Below are positions 1-12,115 of a DNA stretch of 64,000 bases, piece after piece. Positions within the stretch are counted from its first letter, which is position 1. Every line of letters begins with the position of its first letter. The stretch comes from Alitta virens (Eukaryota > Annelida > Polychaeta > Phyllodocida > Nereididae), in NCBI GenBank assembly GCA_932294295.1, contig OW028585.1, forward strand, positions 372,001 through 436,000. Reading direction: 5' to 3'. A model generated the notes under the pieces. It had not been told where the DNA came from and made no database searches. It worked only from the letters and a program-made list of their open reading frames with translations. The position numbers and the translations under genes are program-made.

Positions 1-250
1 GAAGGTAATTGAATTATGACAAATATATTTTGAAGGTAAATATGACATGATTCCATTATGACAAATATTTTAATAAAGTAAGTTTGACATGACTGAATTC
101 TAGCCATGCATTTTGAAGGTAAAGATGACATGATTGAATAATGACATATGACAAATACATTTTGAAGTTTAATATGACATAAGTGAATAATGAAAAAAAC
201 ATTTGGAGGTAAATATGATGGACTGAATTATGACAATTACATTTTGAATA
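1..250. repeat. AT-rich degenerate minisatellite, about 55-60 bp period
   Basis: The core 'ttttgaaggtaaatatgaca' recurs about five times with drift, alternating with 'tgaattatgacaaatac'. It lies in the intron before the first visible exon of the membrane-protein gene. No coding content is seen. Confidence 0.75.
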
Positions 251-290
251 AACAATGGATAATGTGAATAATTTTTGTTTTGATATTCAG

Positions 291-3200
291 AGGTGGATGA
301 GACAACAGACACAACAGACATGATGACAGGTAATCAAATCTATCTAGCTATCTATCTATCAATCTATCTATCTATCAATCTATCAATCTATTCTAGAGCA
401 CCTGTATGGATAAAAACTGAAAGTCAATAATGATGAATTAAAGATTAAGATTTAAATTTATGTCTAAAATGTTTTTTGTTCAAAGAATTTCTAGAGCGTC
501 AAGTGTCGACCCACCCACTATCCATGTTTACCTAGGCATGGCCCATTTGACCAATGGTCAGCAAAGACTCAAGACGAATTTATGTAAGGGTCATCGTTAG
601 CATATTTGTATTTATCCTTGCATCCATCCATTCATACAGGGATGACAGAAGACCCAGGAAACGTAACAGACACGTCACCGGCCACCACAACATCATCGAC
701 CACGTTGCAGCCCACAACGCCGCCCGTTGACGCACCGCAACCCCGGCCTCCGGATTTCGGTGAGTCACTTCCGTAACAGCCAAAATGACAGCAGTAATCT
801 ATTCCTGTAGTAGGATCTATAATAAATGTCCAATAAATTTCAGGTCATATTTTTTTTGAGCAGCACAAAGTGGATAGAAATGCTGTTAAAAATCTTTCTC
901 ACCCATATTTATTTGTATTACACCTATGTTTGCCATGGTATGCAATAAATACTATATATATATTTAGTTAAAAATACATCTATCTCTTTCTCTAATAACC
1001 ATTAACTAACGGTTTCTCGTCTGTTCAACAATCATTTTTACCCACTTATCATAATTTATGGAATAATGTTATCGTGACAGAAAAGCAGCAGACATTACAC
1101 AGGAAAATATACATTGTATAGCAAACTAAGTAAATTCTTTCTCAGAAGTGTTTTACAGCTAGAAAGTTAGACAGGAAAACACCCTAACCATTAGACCACA
1201 GCTTACCAAATGTGCAAATCTTCACCTCGCACTATCTTCACAAACTTTCTATTGCTTTCTTGATTCAGGGGACACTGAGGTAGGAGTGGAGGCCAGTGCG
1301 ACATTTACAAATGAGATATATAATACGAGTTTAACTAACCCTGAAGATCCATACTTCCAAGTCATGGTAACCAATACTATTGAAAAGGTGAGTGTGGTAC
1401 TAATTGCATCAGTGAGAAATCTGTCTAGGTTTTGTGAACCTCAAGTGATATTTTCATGGTTGATGAAATGAATAGTGTGATGCAATCTTAATATCATTTG
1501 CCAGCAATTTCTTTTGTTTTGGCTCATATCATATAACTAATATAATTATGATATGAGCCCGGTACAAATATTACAATGTAATGCATTTACACCGATTGGT
1601 GGTGCTGCTTGTGGAATGAATAGACCACCCGACTAAATAAAGAAAATGAAAAAAGATAAAATATTTGACTGCTAAGATATCATCTCCATCTAATGCATCT
1701 AACCATCTTCGCTGTTGCTTCAGATGGATAAGGAATTCGAAGAAGATTCCAGATACCTGCAAACTGTCGTCAATGGATTTCGGTACTTAATTAATGGAAC
1801 ACTGAAGATATATGTCTATTCATCTTATCCATATAATCTATATAATCTGTCTAATATATGAAATCTATTTATCTATCTATCCCAATATTGCATAGTCAAT
1901 TTTTAGCCATATTTTATGATAATTGCATTTAGCAGTGTAAAATCGACTGAAATCTTAAAAAGAAAATTAATGCCAATTTTCTATGCTGTAATGACCCTTC
2001 TTAATTACAGCTTACTGTTAGGCCTATGTACTTTTTTAACCTGCTGTTTCTCATCACCATGTCACTTGTTGAGACATCGCATTACACCATTTTCACGCGG
2101 CTGCCATGTTGGCATTTTTGCCTCATTTAGATCTACCTCTCTTTGCACTCAGCTATAAGTATCTAGTATCTGCACATTGTGATGTCACCTGATTGACAGA
2201 CCCGACCTGTCTCCTTACTTGAGACGAGAACGAGTCAGATGAAGAATTTCATAATGTATGATGTTATCAAAATGAGGTCATCGATGCAAAAATTCCAACA
2301 TGGCTGCTGCGTGAAAATGATGATGTTATAAAGCAATCAAAAATGGGGTTCCAGAAGTAAATCATAGTAGCCCTTTTTAAAATTTTATGTGTTCATTGCA
2401 GCAATGGCAGCGTTATTGCTAACACCACTGTCCTCATGCGAGGCATTTTGACTAAACAGTCTGACGGAACCTTTCCAATTTGTAATGAGACAACCACTGA
2501 CCCAGACATCAACCTTTTCCCACAAGGAGGTAACTGTTTATTTGATAATATTATATATCAAGCGCAAAATCAGCAAACTCACAGGCGTTGAATGTGTAGG
2601 CTACTGATCAAAGACGCATTAGAAGGTGCTTCACAATAATATCTAAGATAATAATTACAAATGGGGTTTAGTGCAGTGCAGCGGACCTAAATTTATGCAA
2701 TGAACTATGAGATACATTGTTATTTTTACAAAGCTTTATAGTTCTAGCACACTTAGAATACACATTGAAGGTTAAATGGGGTTTTGGGACATATGAGCCA
2801 ACAGGGGTAGCTACACACCGGTCCTTACAGCCGTTTTTTGATGACGTAATCATGCACTCAGGTCATTGAGGGCATTCATGACGTCACAAAGATTGTGAGG
2901 ACTGATAATACCGTATGCAGCTCCCCCTGTTGACCTAAGAGTTCTCCATTATTTCAATGACGGAGCATTGTATGCTGAGCCAAACTGTAGTCGCACAACA
3001 CAAAGAAAACTTGACCTGAAATCGCACAAAGTTTGCGCTCTTGGTCCACAACCTATAAAATCTGATGTTCACTTGTTTATTATCGTTCATTTGTTGTGAG
3101 CATTTACACTGTCATGGTTCTCCCTCAACTAAATAAATCCCTGCTTTTTTTGCAGACTGCCAGTCATACATGCAACAGCAAGAGCAAAGCTCATGTGAGT

Positions 3201-6200
3201 CCTCCAACTCAATTTGTCCTGACACCTGGCAGTGCATGTACCAGGACTCCAGCCCAACCTGCCAGCATCCATGCTACATCAAAAAAGCCACTGATCCTGG
3301 GTTCTGTTCCTCGTCTTCTCAGATATGTTCAGTGCGTGTGGATGGGACCACCATTAGTGCAGAGTGCACGTAAGTATGAACTCTAAATTATATTTCAATC
3401 TATTCACGTCTGTGGCCAATAGACTTGGCTAGCTGATTTGTGGTAAATGCATGTAGATCTTTGATTTCAGGGTTAAAAAATACATTGATACATAACATTA
3501 AAAAACAATCAAAGCAAATGTGCTGTTCCAGATGGAGTGGAAGATGAGTAGATCCTATTTCACTCTTTGTGCTCCAGTTTTATATCTGTATATGGGTACT
3601 ATAGAGACCCGGTGGGCAATCCTGTGTTGTAGGTGATATATCAGTTAATAAATTCCCCAGGTAGTTGAGAGTGTATTTGAGAGTGTATTTGAGAGTGTAT
3701 TAGCTTCTTCACCAATGAACACCCCATTGGTAGGATAAGCATGCAGCAGTAATTTGAGAGGATAAGCCCTTAGCAGTAATTTGAGAGAATGATTTATGTT
3801 TCAGTGCCCGACAGTAATGTTATGGCCATCATCAGAGTTTTGGATAGTGGTGTCCAGGGACTGAATCAAACCATTCTAAATGAAAATAATAACAGATGTA
3901 CCAATCTCTCGGTCGGAATGTTTTGCATCTGGCCCTGGACTTCATCATTAAAGTCCACAATTTTATGTTTTGCATCTGACCCTGGACTTCATCATTAAAG
4001 TCCACAATTTTATGTTTTGCATCTGGCCCTGGACTTCATCATTAAAGTCCACAATTTTATGTTTTGCATCTGACCCTGGACTTCATCATTAAAGTCCATA
4101 ATTTTATGTTTTGCATCTGACCCGGGACTTCATCATTAAAGTCCACAATTTTATGTTTTGCATCTGGCCCTGGACTTCATCATTAAAGTCCAAAATTGTA
4201 TGTTTTGCATCTGACCCTGGACTTCATCATTAAAGCCCACAATTTTGCTATTGGCCACATCTTTCCCATCAGGCACTGCACAGCTGGCTTCTACTAAATT
4301 TCAATATCTTTACTTTATAATTCTAGGTGCATGCCATCTTACCTGAACGCGGGAGGCAACTGCCTTCACCAAAACATCGTCATCATTGTGGCATCAGTCG
4401 TCGGAGGAATACTGCTGATCGTCTTTATCGCATTGGTTGCTGCAATGGCTGTCAGATTGAACAGAAAGTAGGTTCCCCTTTCAAACTGATATAATTTAAA
4501 ATTGTAAATAATAAAATATATAATATAATATAAGTAACATCTGCCAACACCTTATTGGTCAGATCTGCTGATGGTCCAAGGCTTGGCTACTCTTCATGAG
4601 CTACATCCCAGCTGGATGTTGATCACATGATATGTTAAATTGGAATTGCCTTGTACTCGGTGTCTATGCTGAGGCAAGTAAAAGATCCCCACCCATGGGA
4701 TAAATTTGTAATATGGTGTCAACTCCAAGGATTATCATCTCATCATTACTTCTGCCTTTGGCGCCTGGTCAAATAAGCTGGCTAAGCTTCAGACCAAGTA
4801 GCACTGAGACACTGAGCGGGTTTCAGAAATGATTTCTGCTCAATGGAGGGTTAAACCAGTCTCCTACGCAGACCCTCGATACACCACTAGGGGCACTGGG
4901 CAAAGGGCAATAGCCCTGAGGGTCTGTCAGATTTCAGATGGAGCAACCATCTTGGTGGGGAAGCAAAGAATTTAACAGTGTGTATCAGTTTCTATCAACC
5001 GTTAGAGGCCAAAACACGCAATCCATGCTAAACTACCCTGAATAACGCCAGATTCGGCAATATTTAAAGAACTATTTTGTTTGCCACTAAGTTGAATTCA
5101 ACGGGTGCAGTAATTTACCTACTTTCATCACATATAGAGCAATGTTGCGAAATCACATAGTCTGGGGTGAAACTTTTCTAGAACCACAACCTTTCAATGT
5201 GTCTACCAAACAAGCAAAAAATTCCCTCTAAAGTCCTACTCTAGTATTAGTAAGTTATATTATATAATTGTATACCAGATCGTTTTACTGTATAGCCCCA
5301 ATGAACGTTTGAAGTTTCAACCACACCTCCATGAGTGGGACTCTTGAACCGGATTCAACTGGATGCAACTTGTTGCATAATAGCAAGCACGGAGTTGCAT
5401 ACTAGCAGGTCCTTTGAACATCTCTGTTGAGACTGACGGTCAGTCAGTCAGTCAGCCAGTCAGTCAGTCAGCCAGTCAGCCAGCCAGCCAGCCAGCCAGT
5501 CAGTCAGTCAGTCAGTCAGTCATTCAAAACACAAATGAACAGACAGTCAGACAGGCTTGCTGACGAATGACTGACTGACTGTCTGTTCATTTGTGTTTTG
5601 TCTGGTTCCCTCTCAGAGTGACCAGGAAATTGTGAGCCAAATCTGAAGCACTAGGCTGTGAATTCGAACTCCACCAGGGGTTGGACAGATCCTCTTCAAC
5701 CATTACCTCAGCCCAGGTTCAGTGAGTACTTGGCATTAAGCACTCAAAGTGATGGCACTGGTGTGAGCTCTAAGCCCATGCAGTTAACTCTGTGTTCAAG
5801 GCTGAATATTCCCCAGAGAGTTGAGAAAGACTCTAGATTGGCCTGCTAATGATACAATTGTGAAGTAAGACTGTTGCGTGAAAACAGACTATAAACCCAG
5901 ATTTACATAAATTTACATTTATATTTCCCATTTCAGACCGAACTACTACAACGACCCCTATGATGCGCCCAGAGGGGGTAAAAGGGGTGCTGATTTGTGG
6001 GCATCAGTTCCGGACAACACCAGCCAAAACCTCCAACCGTATGCTGACGAATTTGTCGCAAATGGAACTCCTGAGGTTATCATCATAAATTTTACAATTA
6101 TCAAATCAGCTTTTATTAATTAAATTACTTGTTGAATATAGTAGAAATCATGTCAATACTCAGCTTTCTAACACAAGTTGTTCTTGTTTTTAATGGATAG

Positions 6201-7622
6201 AAAATGGAGGAATGGCCTAAACGCGACAGTCCAAGAGATTCCGACTCAGGCAGAGTGACTTCGGGCCATGACAACCAGGTCAGCCAAGTTTACATTTATT
6301 TAATCATTACTATTTCGGTCCTATAGACCTATTATAACATTGATTATTAATAGATTGGTTTGGTCAGGCTTAGAGGTTAATTTCTACATATTTGCCTTAC
6401 ATTTTTCTGCATTGCATGTCCGCATGGTGAGCTTATGTTGTTGCAGACATACTAATTAATTATGTAAAATGACCTATTAAACGTCGCAACAAGAGTTCTG
6501 TCTTTCTAACTATGTAACCTTGATACAGATAGATTTTTCGTAGTCTCACCCCTTTTTACAAAATCTATCTATTCTATCTATCTATCCAGGCATTCGTCGG
6601 TGATGAGAATGCAACAGGATGGAACAACATACCTCTAAATGACGACGCCAAGGGAAACAACTTCCATCGAGATGCCGACCAGGACCAGGACCAGGACAAG
6701 GCCTCCGATATCAGGTGAAACATTCAGCCATGCCATGTGGCGAACTTGGCAGAAGCGCGGTGAATCATATGAAACTATAATGCCAACTTTGACTGACAGA
6801 GGGCGCCTAGCGTTGGATTTATCAGTGGCGTCCTCTGCAATGCCGTACAAGTGGCGACACCTTTAGCCAGAAATATCTAAAAAAATATATAAAAATGGAA
6901 AATGAGATATAGCTATATATATATATATTTTATTATAGTACATATGAACATGTTTTTTGTGACATTTTCCTTTCATCAATTAGTATTTTTTATTTATTTA
7001 TTTTTTATTTTTAGCGCACTGGACATAGATGACACTTACATGAGGAGTCTGCTCTCTTCTGATGCCTACCAGGAAATAGGTGACACTAATGTATGTATTT
7101 CTTATAATTTCCATTAAAAAATATTTTCAAGTGACTAGTGTCGCTCGAAACAATATAGTAGAAGAAATTATGAATCAAAGTGTCTCTAACAAATTTTAAA
7201 TCTTTGGGAAGTAAATATAAAATTCACAAAAATATCACAACTGCATGTACAAAATAAAATTTACCTAATTTCTTACACAGCAGTACTGCATATCCTATTG
7301 AAAATGTTTATATTAGTAATCATTATACTGTGGAGATTCATCTATGTCTGTTTGATATTAATCCCAATTTTATTCATTTTATTTTTTTCAGTTCAAAATC
7401 ACAAGGCCGGTCTTAAAGATGAGTAATATGAAGAACACGGTTAGTATATAATTCAGTTTATTATTTACTCTATGAATTATTAATCAGAACTTTCCATATT
7501 TCGGTGCACTTCGTAAAATGATACTTTTCCATATTTATGATTTTTGTCAACTGCAATTTATTTTTCTATTAATTTAGCAAAGGGAAGAGGAGAAGTCCGA
7601 GGGAGAAGAGTTTGTTTTTTAA
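291..7622 (+). CDS. SEA/EGF-like single-pass membrane protein (3' portion, 13 exons)
   Basis: Exons: 291-329, 640-759, 1269-1387, 1724-1782, 2402-2529, 3156-3369, 4327-4467, 5937-6075, 6201-6278, 6590-6714, 7015-7090, 7392-7439, 7578-7622. All junctions are GT/AG and the phases join without a break into 442 residues ending in TAA. The 5' end lies outside the window. Domain order: a Thr/Pro/Ser-rich mucin-like stalk, a SEA domain with a cleavage-type motif, a Cys-rich EGF-like segment, one hydrophobic helix followed by RLNRK, and an acidic, Asp/Gln-rich cytoplasmic tail. The product is therefore probably a type I cell-surface mucin-like protein whose SEA domain may self-cleave. I do not recognise a specific orthologue. 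SEA-EGF-TM layouts occur in membrane mucins, interphotoreceptor proteoglycans and adhesion-type receptors. The donor after 6075 (gttatc) is weak, and small upstream exons could be missed. Confidence 0.82.
341..391. repeat. TCTA microsatellite
   Basis: Short (tcta)n and (tcaa) variants occur in the intron after exon 291-329. No function is apparent. Confidence 0.8.
640..759 (+). other. Exon coding the Thr/Pro-rich mucin-like stalk
   Basis: This exon encodes a run rich in Thr, Ser and Pro (TTTSSTTLQPTTPPVDAP), typical of an O-glycosylated stalk. The preceding exon (291-329) adds further Thr/Asp repeats. It enters and leaves in phase 1, which fits a module that can be gained or lost without a frame change. 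Confidence 0.7.
1269..2529 (+). other. SEA domain (three exons)
   Basis: Exons 1269-1387, 1724-1782 and 2402-2529 join to 'FTNEIYNTSLTNPEDPYF', then 'VVNGFRNGSVIANTTVLM'. The pattern of an N-terminal F-x-N-x-x-Y, a central helix and a G-S-V followed by beta-strand hydrophobics matches the SEA fold. G-S-V is the position where many SEA domains self-cleave. The site is formed across the 1782/2402 splice junction. NTT and NET sequons nearby suggest N-glycosylation. Self-cleavage itself is inferred. Confidence 0.75.
2074..2331. mobile_element. Hairpin MITE-like inverted repeat
   Basis: Left arm 'ttttcacgcggctgccatgt' has its complement in the right arm 'acatggctgctgcgtgaaaa' (one or two mismatches), and the match extends outward into 'gacatc/gatgtt'. 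The arms are separated by about 170 bp in an intron of the membrane-protein gene. There is no coding capacity. Confidence 0.65.
3156..4467 (+). other. Cys-rich EGF-like segment plus transmembrane helix
   Basis: Exon 3156-3369 encodes at least eight cysteines (C-x10-C-x6-C-x5-C and onward). The next exon (4327-4467) continues with C-M-P-S-Y-L-N-A-G-G-N-C, the usual end of an EGF-like module. A helix of about 26 hydrophobic residues follows (IVIIVASVVGGILLIVFIAL onward). It is closed by RLNRK, a positive stop-transfer sequence, so the protein is type I. Confidence 0.8.
3929..4245. repeat. Minisatellite, about 47-bp unit, about 7 copies
   Basis: The unit contains 'tgttttgcatctgaccctgg', then 'acttcatcattaaagtcca' and 'caattttatg'. 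Neighbouring copies differ by only one to three bases, mostly gacc/ggcc, so the expansion is recent. It lies in the intron between exons 3156-3369 and 4327-4467. Confidence 0.92.
4556..4820 (+). mobile_element. tRNA-related SINE, family A (copy 1)
   Basis: It carries the family signature 'tactcggtgtctatgctgag', 'aagtaaaa..cccacccatggga' and the 3' end 'agtagcactgagacactgag'. Related copies lie at 29508-29620, 38130-38330, 50540-50745 (with a tRNA-like box B) and 60105-60460 (inverted). It is intronic. Confidence 0.78.
4821..5190. repeat. Dispersed repeat R (inverted relative at 52110-52430)
   Basis: 'gggtctgtcagatttcagatggagcaac', 'aaagaactattttgtttgcc' and 'gttgaattcaacgggtgcag' reappear as reverse complements at 52110-52430, and partly near 27590-27620. 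The unit is about 330 bp and has no coding potential. It is probably a non-autonomous element. Confidence 0.65.
5434..5600. repeat. CAGT microsatellite running into a 26-bp perfect-stem hairpin
   Basis: 5434-5521 is (cagt/cagc)n. It is followed by 'caaaacacaaatgaacagac' and, about 30 bases later, its exact complement 'gtctgttcatttgtgttttg'. The stem continues into the gtcag/ctgac tract. It is intronic. Confidence 0.85.
5635..5875. mobile_element. Degenerate SINE-like fragment
   Basis: 'tgaattcgaactccaccagg' resembles a tRNA box B followed by a body. 'gatggcactggtgtgagctc' is shared with 25520-25545 and, more degraded, 28722-28745. The open frame here is not part of a gene. Confidence 0.45.
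5937..7622 (+). other. Cytoplasmic tail exons
   Basis: Six exons (5937-6075, 6201-6278, 6590-6714, 7015-7090, 7392-7439, 7578-7622) encode about 170 mostly polar residues. The tail includes a Tyr cluster (PNYYNDPYD), a D-Q-D-Q-D-Q-D run and a Ser/Asp/Arg stretch. The last residues, EGEEFVF, have the hydrophobic-x-hydrophobic pattern of a class II PDZ ligand. Binding is inferred, not shown. Confidence 0.72.
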
Positions 7623-8840
7623 AGACGGTTAACAATCCCGCATTGCCTTGGAGAACAAAACCATGAAAGTGGAAAAAGTCATAGGGACCAGCAACATGTG
7701 ATAGACTTAATTCCCTCAATTAATCAATAGCTTTTGGTGCTTTTTATTACAGGAGCAAATTGCAATCTACTGTTGATTACTCATTCTTTTATCGCCTGCA
7801 GTATGTCAATTTATTTTATTTAGCAAATGTAATGTTTTAAATTGACATGTCAGAATCATTCATCTAGCAGTGATAGTTGTAGGGTTGTCATTGATATGCT
7901 GTATAACAATGAATCGAGAAAATTTTGATATCGAAAAATCGAAACAAATCATGTTTCGATTCTTTGTTTATCCTCTATAATTCTACATTTGTGATGAGCA
8001 CTTGATTACACAGCCCCCACCCCCAATGGCAAACTGATATTGCCTAACAATTGACTGAATAGTTATCACATTAAAGGTAAATGGTTTCACAATGACAACC
8101 CCAGATAGTTGGGCTTCATATTTTCAAGGAAGTAAAATTATAAGATTTCTACAGTATTTATTTTGGATCAGTATGTATATAATTTTCTGTTTTTTTTTTT
8201 ATTTCTGTTTGATGGATAATAAGACCAATCATGATAAGCATATGCTTGTTTTTTTTAAAGATTTATAATGCACCTATCTTATTCCCAATTAATATTTTTT
8301 AAAAGGTTTGCATAAATCTGGACTTTTGGTATCAGATATATATGTGTGTACTCAGATTTTTGAGAAATTGAAAAAAAAAAGAAGTATATTATGTGTGTAC
8401 GGCTACTTATGTTGACCTTATATATGTCAAATTTGAGGTCCAATGTTTCTATTTAGTATGTATGAATGTATTTGCAAATTATCAATGACAATCTAAATTT
8501 TTATTTTGGGGCGGAGGAGGAACCACGTCATCTTATTTGCTTGAAGAACATGCTATGTATGATAAACGCCACTAGACTGACATCTATCTATTAGATAGAT
8601 GTTTCTCTCTTTATTCATTTGTATTGTATATCATTTGCAGTTATTTTGCAATATATATTGACTAAATTTGATGATTTTTTTTTTCTGTATAATTTTGCAA
8701 TATATATTGACTACATTTGATATTTTTTTTTGGTATAATTTTGCAATATATGTTTACTCAATTCTGTATTATATATTTACGTACACCTGTAAATAAATGT
8801 CTGTTTATTGAAATATAATATACTGGACCTTTTTATTTTG
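7623..8840 (+). other. Probable 3'UTR of the membrane-protein gene
   Basis: AT-rich DNA after the TAA with no splice-consistent coding. AATAAA at 8792-8797 is the best polyadenylation signal before sequence character changes. Three tandem units of about 60 bp containing 'ttttgcaatatatattgact' lie at 8640-8765. The transcript end is inferred. Confidence 0.5.
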
Positions 8841-9142
8841 ATATTATTGTCCCAAAAGCAAGAACTCTGCAGTAGTGATGTATACTGCCACAGGTGGCGC
8901 GGTCGTCAATTTGGCCCCTCGTAGCCATCTGGTGAGTGTTTCAGGAAGTGGTTCATCTTCACGCATAATCGCTCGCTGAGAGTCAAGCCGGTTTTCGGTT
9001 TTCTGGGAATTTACCCTATTAGGCAACATTGTAAGGTAAGCAGGGAACCACAAGCCAAATTGTTTACTAAGTGGCTGTGCATTGCCAATGAGTTACATTT
9101 GGCGGAGTGACATGCGCATGCTGACATAGTTTTGGTTAAGTA
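8841..9142. other. Intergenic, nothing recognised
   Basis: Two short minus-strand open frames are present, but neither has family features or splice context. The stretch includes the left flank of the hAT-like element. Confidence 0.5.
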
Positions 9143-9444
9143 ATCAGTACGGAGTAAAGTCAACTCGCCCAAAAATTTCTCGCCACAAAACCAACTCGCC
9201 CAATGATAACTCGCCCATAACACAACTCGCCCCCCTCCCCTATATATTTATATTTATAATAGTTACTTGTTAAAGTTAAGTAATAGTGGCCTATTATGCT
9301 ATTATCGCCCATGTATGCGTGTAAACGGTCAAAATCTGTATGACATTATAGTTTATACCGAACCCCGGCGAATATGGGCAACCCAGCCCAAAAAAAAAAG
9401 GAAAATATAGATATATTTTAGTCTTTTCCTAGATAATATGCTGC

Positions 9445-10402
9445 CAATGCCAGGAGTGAGCGAAGCTATATTTATATTTATGACAACTTAAAAGTTACTG
9501 TGTCTCCAGATTTAGCACATTCAAGTAATTATATACATCAATGCTGCACCATTACACATGCCCACTTTTGCACAACAATTATGTCTTAATTTACAATTAA
9601 TAATTTTAAAAATATTAGTTTTTCATGCCATCAAAACTCAGTATGTAAACATACCCAGTGTGTTACCAATTTTAGTCTGGATTTTCTCTCAATGTTTGAT
9701 TTATTTTTAGTAATTAATGTCTGATAAAATCATTAGTTAACACACAAATTTGGTATGCCTTGAATAATAAAGGTTTATTTCAACTATTTCAACTATTAGC
9801 AAATTGCACTTTGACAGACTATGCAGCTTAACATGTTTCAATCTTTTAATTAGACTCCATTTAGGTTTTTAAAATTTCAAAATCGGACAATAGATAACAA
9901 TTTAAGAGGCAAAAGAAGTCAGAGAATTGTAATGGGTACCTTCCGCCGCCAGGGGCGCTGCGATCACTTACACTTGTGAAAAAACGTCATCGCCAAACAA
10001 TGGCGTGGCTAGCGCGAACGTTATCAAGTTATTCGCAAATTCTGGGATCCCCATTAACAAAGATGTCCTTTCTATGTATCGTTAGAATTGTTACAGTCAG
10101 GTAAACAAGTCTTTTTCTAAGTTTGAAGCTGGATGTGTACTCGTTACGAAATCATGGCCATCACAACTGTTGAACCGACGACGTTGTTTTGATGTGATGA
10201 CGTAGTCTCGTTCTGGCACATTGGTCAAAGAGCGATATTAAGTTGATCTTCCATAGGATTACATGTATTTTTGAAAACAGCGATAATAGGTGAAATCAAT
10301 TTTTATCCAGTTCCGGTTGGCTTGTCCACTGTGTAGCCATTCGTCTACGGGAAGTGAGCTTCGCTCACGGCCTATGGCCGTGACGAGCTTTGCTCATATA
10401 AA
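9445..10402. mobile_element. Dispersed repeat with 'gagcgaagct' ends (copy 1)
   Basis: It starts 'tgccaggagtgagcgaagct' and ends 'gagctttgctcatataaat'. Landmarks 'tcaaaatcggaca', 'gaggcaaaagaagtcagaga' and 'ccaggggcgctgc' recur in order at 15143-15748. It lies inside the hAT-like element at 9151-12107 and has no coding. Confidence 0.75.
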
Positions 10403-10689
10403 TAGTGTTTTAAATGTCAATAAGTGACATATTTTGTAACATTTTTTTTGTGATAATTGTCTTCAATGTAACCAAAAAGTAACAAAAATACACAATGTAA
10501 CAAGAAACTAGAATCCATAAGGGGGTAGTACTGATGGTAGATGACAATGTTAGAACAGTGGAGAATGAACTTCCGAGCCAAATATTTTCAAACAATTGCT
10601 CTACGAATCTCCTGAGCCATACTCTGTGCTACTCAACTCTATTTCTGGCAAGTTATTCTCAACCAAACCACACATCTCACATTTTCATG

Positions 10690-11190
10690 GTCTCTGACAA
10701 TATCCTGGCTTGCTTTCGCAACCTTCTGGATAATAAGTCAATAACACACTGGCGTGGTGTCAGAATCACTTTTCTGGCATGACAAAGCCTTGAAAGCTTA
10801 AAAGTTCAAAACATTGCTTTAAAGTCAACCGGAAGTTGTCGGTGAAATGTAAACAAACAACCTCTTGAGGCCTAGTTCTCAAATTCGCCACCAGGGGCAC
10901 TGAGGTGGGTTGCATACAAGGCCAAGAGCCACAAAAACAGCGAAATGCCACAAAAATAGCCCTAATTTAGCATTTTTTAGCAAACTACTAATATCTTTCT
11001 CAAAAAACGAGCCGATTGTTTGTGCACAATATATTTTAAAGTATACTGAGCCCTATGTGGCACTGTTCAGCTTCATCTCCACTGAGGCTATTCATTTGAA
11101 AATTTTCCTGAATGTTCCACTCTCTCACAGCTCATCCTCTGACAATATCCTGAAGGCTTGCTTTGCAACCTTCTGGATAAAAATAGCCCA
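10690..11190. repeat. Internal direct duplication in the hAT-like element
   Basis: 'tctgacaatatcctggcttg..ttctggataa' (around 10692-10735) reappears at 11136-11182 with a few substitutions. The duplicates are about 440 bp apart. The region includes 'caccaggggcactgaggtgg' but no gene. Confidence 0.6.
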
Positions 11191-12115
11191 GACATAAACA
11201 ATGTCTGAATATTAATTTTTGGGGGAATTGCACTTGACTTGACCTATCACCTTCATTTCTTATAATTATTAATAATAATCAGATGTACCTGAAATATATC
11301 AGTTCAGTCAAAAAGTGGGAACTTGCAGAACTCTACTTCTAAAAATGTGATATAATGCATGTCGTTTGCCTATTACTAAAACGGCCCCCTATATATGTAT
11401 GTATAGTTAATAGTAATATCTAGATCCAGTATTATGAATAGGTTTTGTGCATTGAATGAGCTGACAATTTCAAATTAAGGTTATATGGTTTTTATTCATT
11501 ATCACCTTTTGAAGTATAATGACAGAGAATGTCTTGTAGGATTGCAATAAATACATAATTATAAAAAATAATGTCGGAACTAATTTTTGTGATTGTCAGT
11601 GAATTATTGTCCTGAGCTTAGTTAGATCTACAACTTACTTTATTTGGATAAAAAACATTTTCTATATAAATTTCAAGGTCATTTTAGCAACATGTACATT
11701 TCATATTTGTGAATATTGATTAGTTGGAAAGAAAACAAACACATTTTTATACATTAAATATTTTATTATCCAAATATGGACATTGTTACATCGCGCTAAA
11801 TACGTAAAATTTTGTTAACTGCAGTATCCTACATAGAAAAAGGAGTTTTTGGCAATTTCAAGGAACTTTAAATTTTAAAAATCGGACTAGAAATGACAAA
11901 GTTATGCTGGACTAATGATGCAGAAGGTTACTCCCTTCATCGTGGCTGGGGAGGCCGTTTCGGTGACGTGTTAATGGCGGACTGCTTGCCCTTCTTGTAG
12001 CCAACCCCGGCAATAAGGGGGGGAAACAATGTCAAGGGTGAGTTTTGTATTGGGTGAGTTTTGTATAAATATGGGCGAGAAATTTTTGGGCGAGTTGACT
12101 GGCCCCCATCAGTAC

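Larger units (their letters stand above)
9151..12107. mobile_element. hAT-like non-autonomous DNA transposon, 2957 bp
   Basis: The left end 'ggagtaaagtcaactcgccc' and the complement of the right end (gggggccagtcaactcgccc) form terminal inverted repeats, both continuing as 'aaaaatttctcgcc'. Flanks 9143-9150 and 12108-12115 are the same 8-mer, ATCAGTAC. An 8-bp target duplication is characteristic of the hAT superfamily. There is no transposase frame. The internal subterminal 'tcggtg.cgtgttaatggcgga' is shared with the 336-bp copy at 12506-12841. Other repeats are nested inside. Confidence 0.85.
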
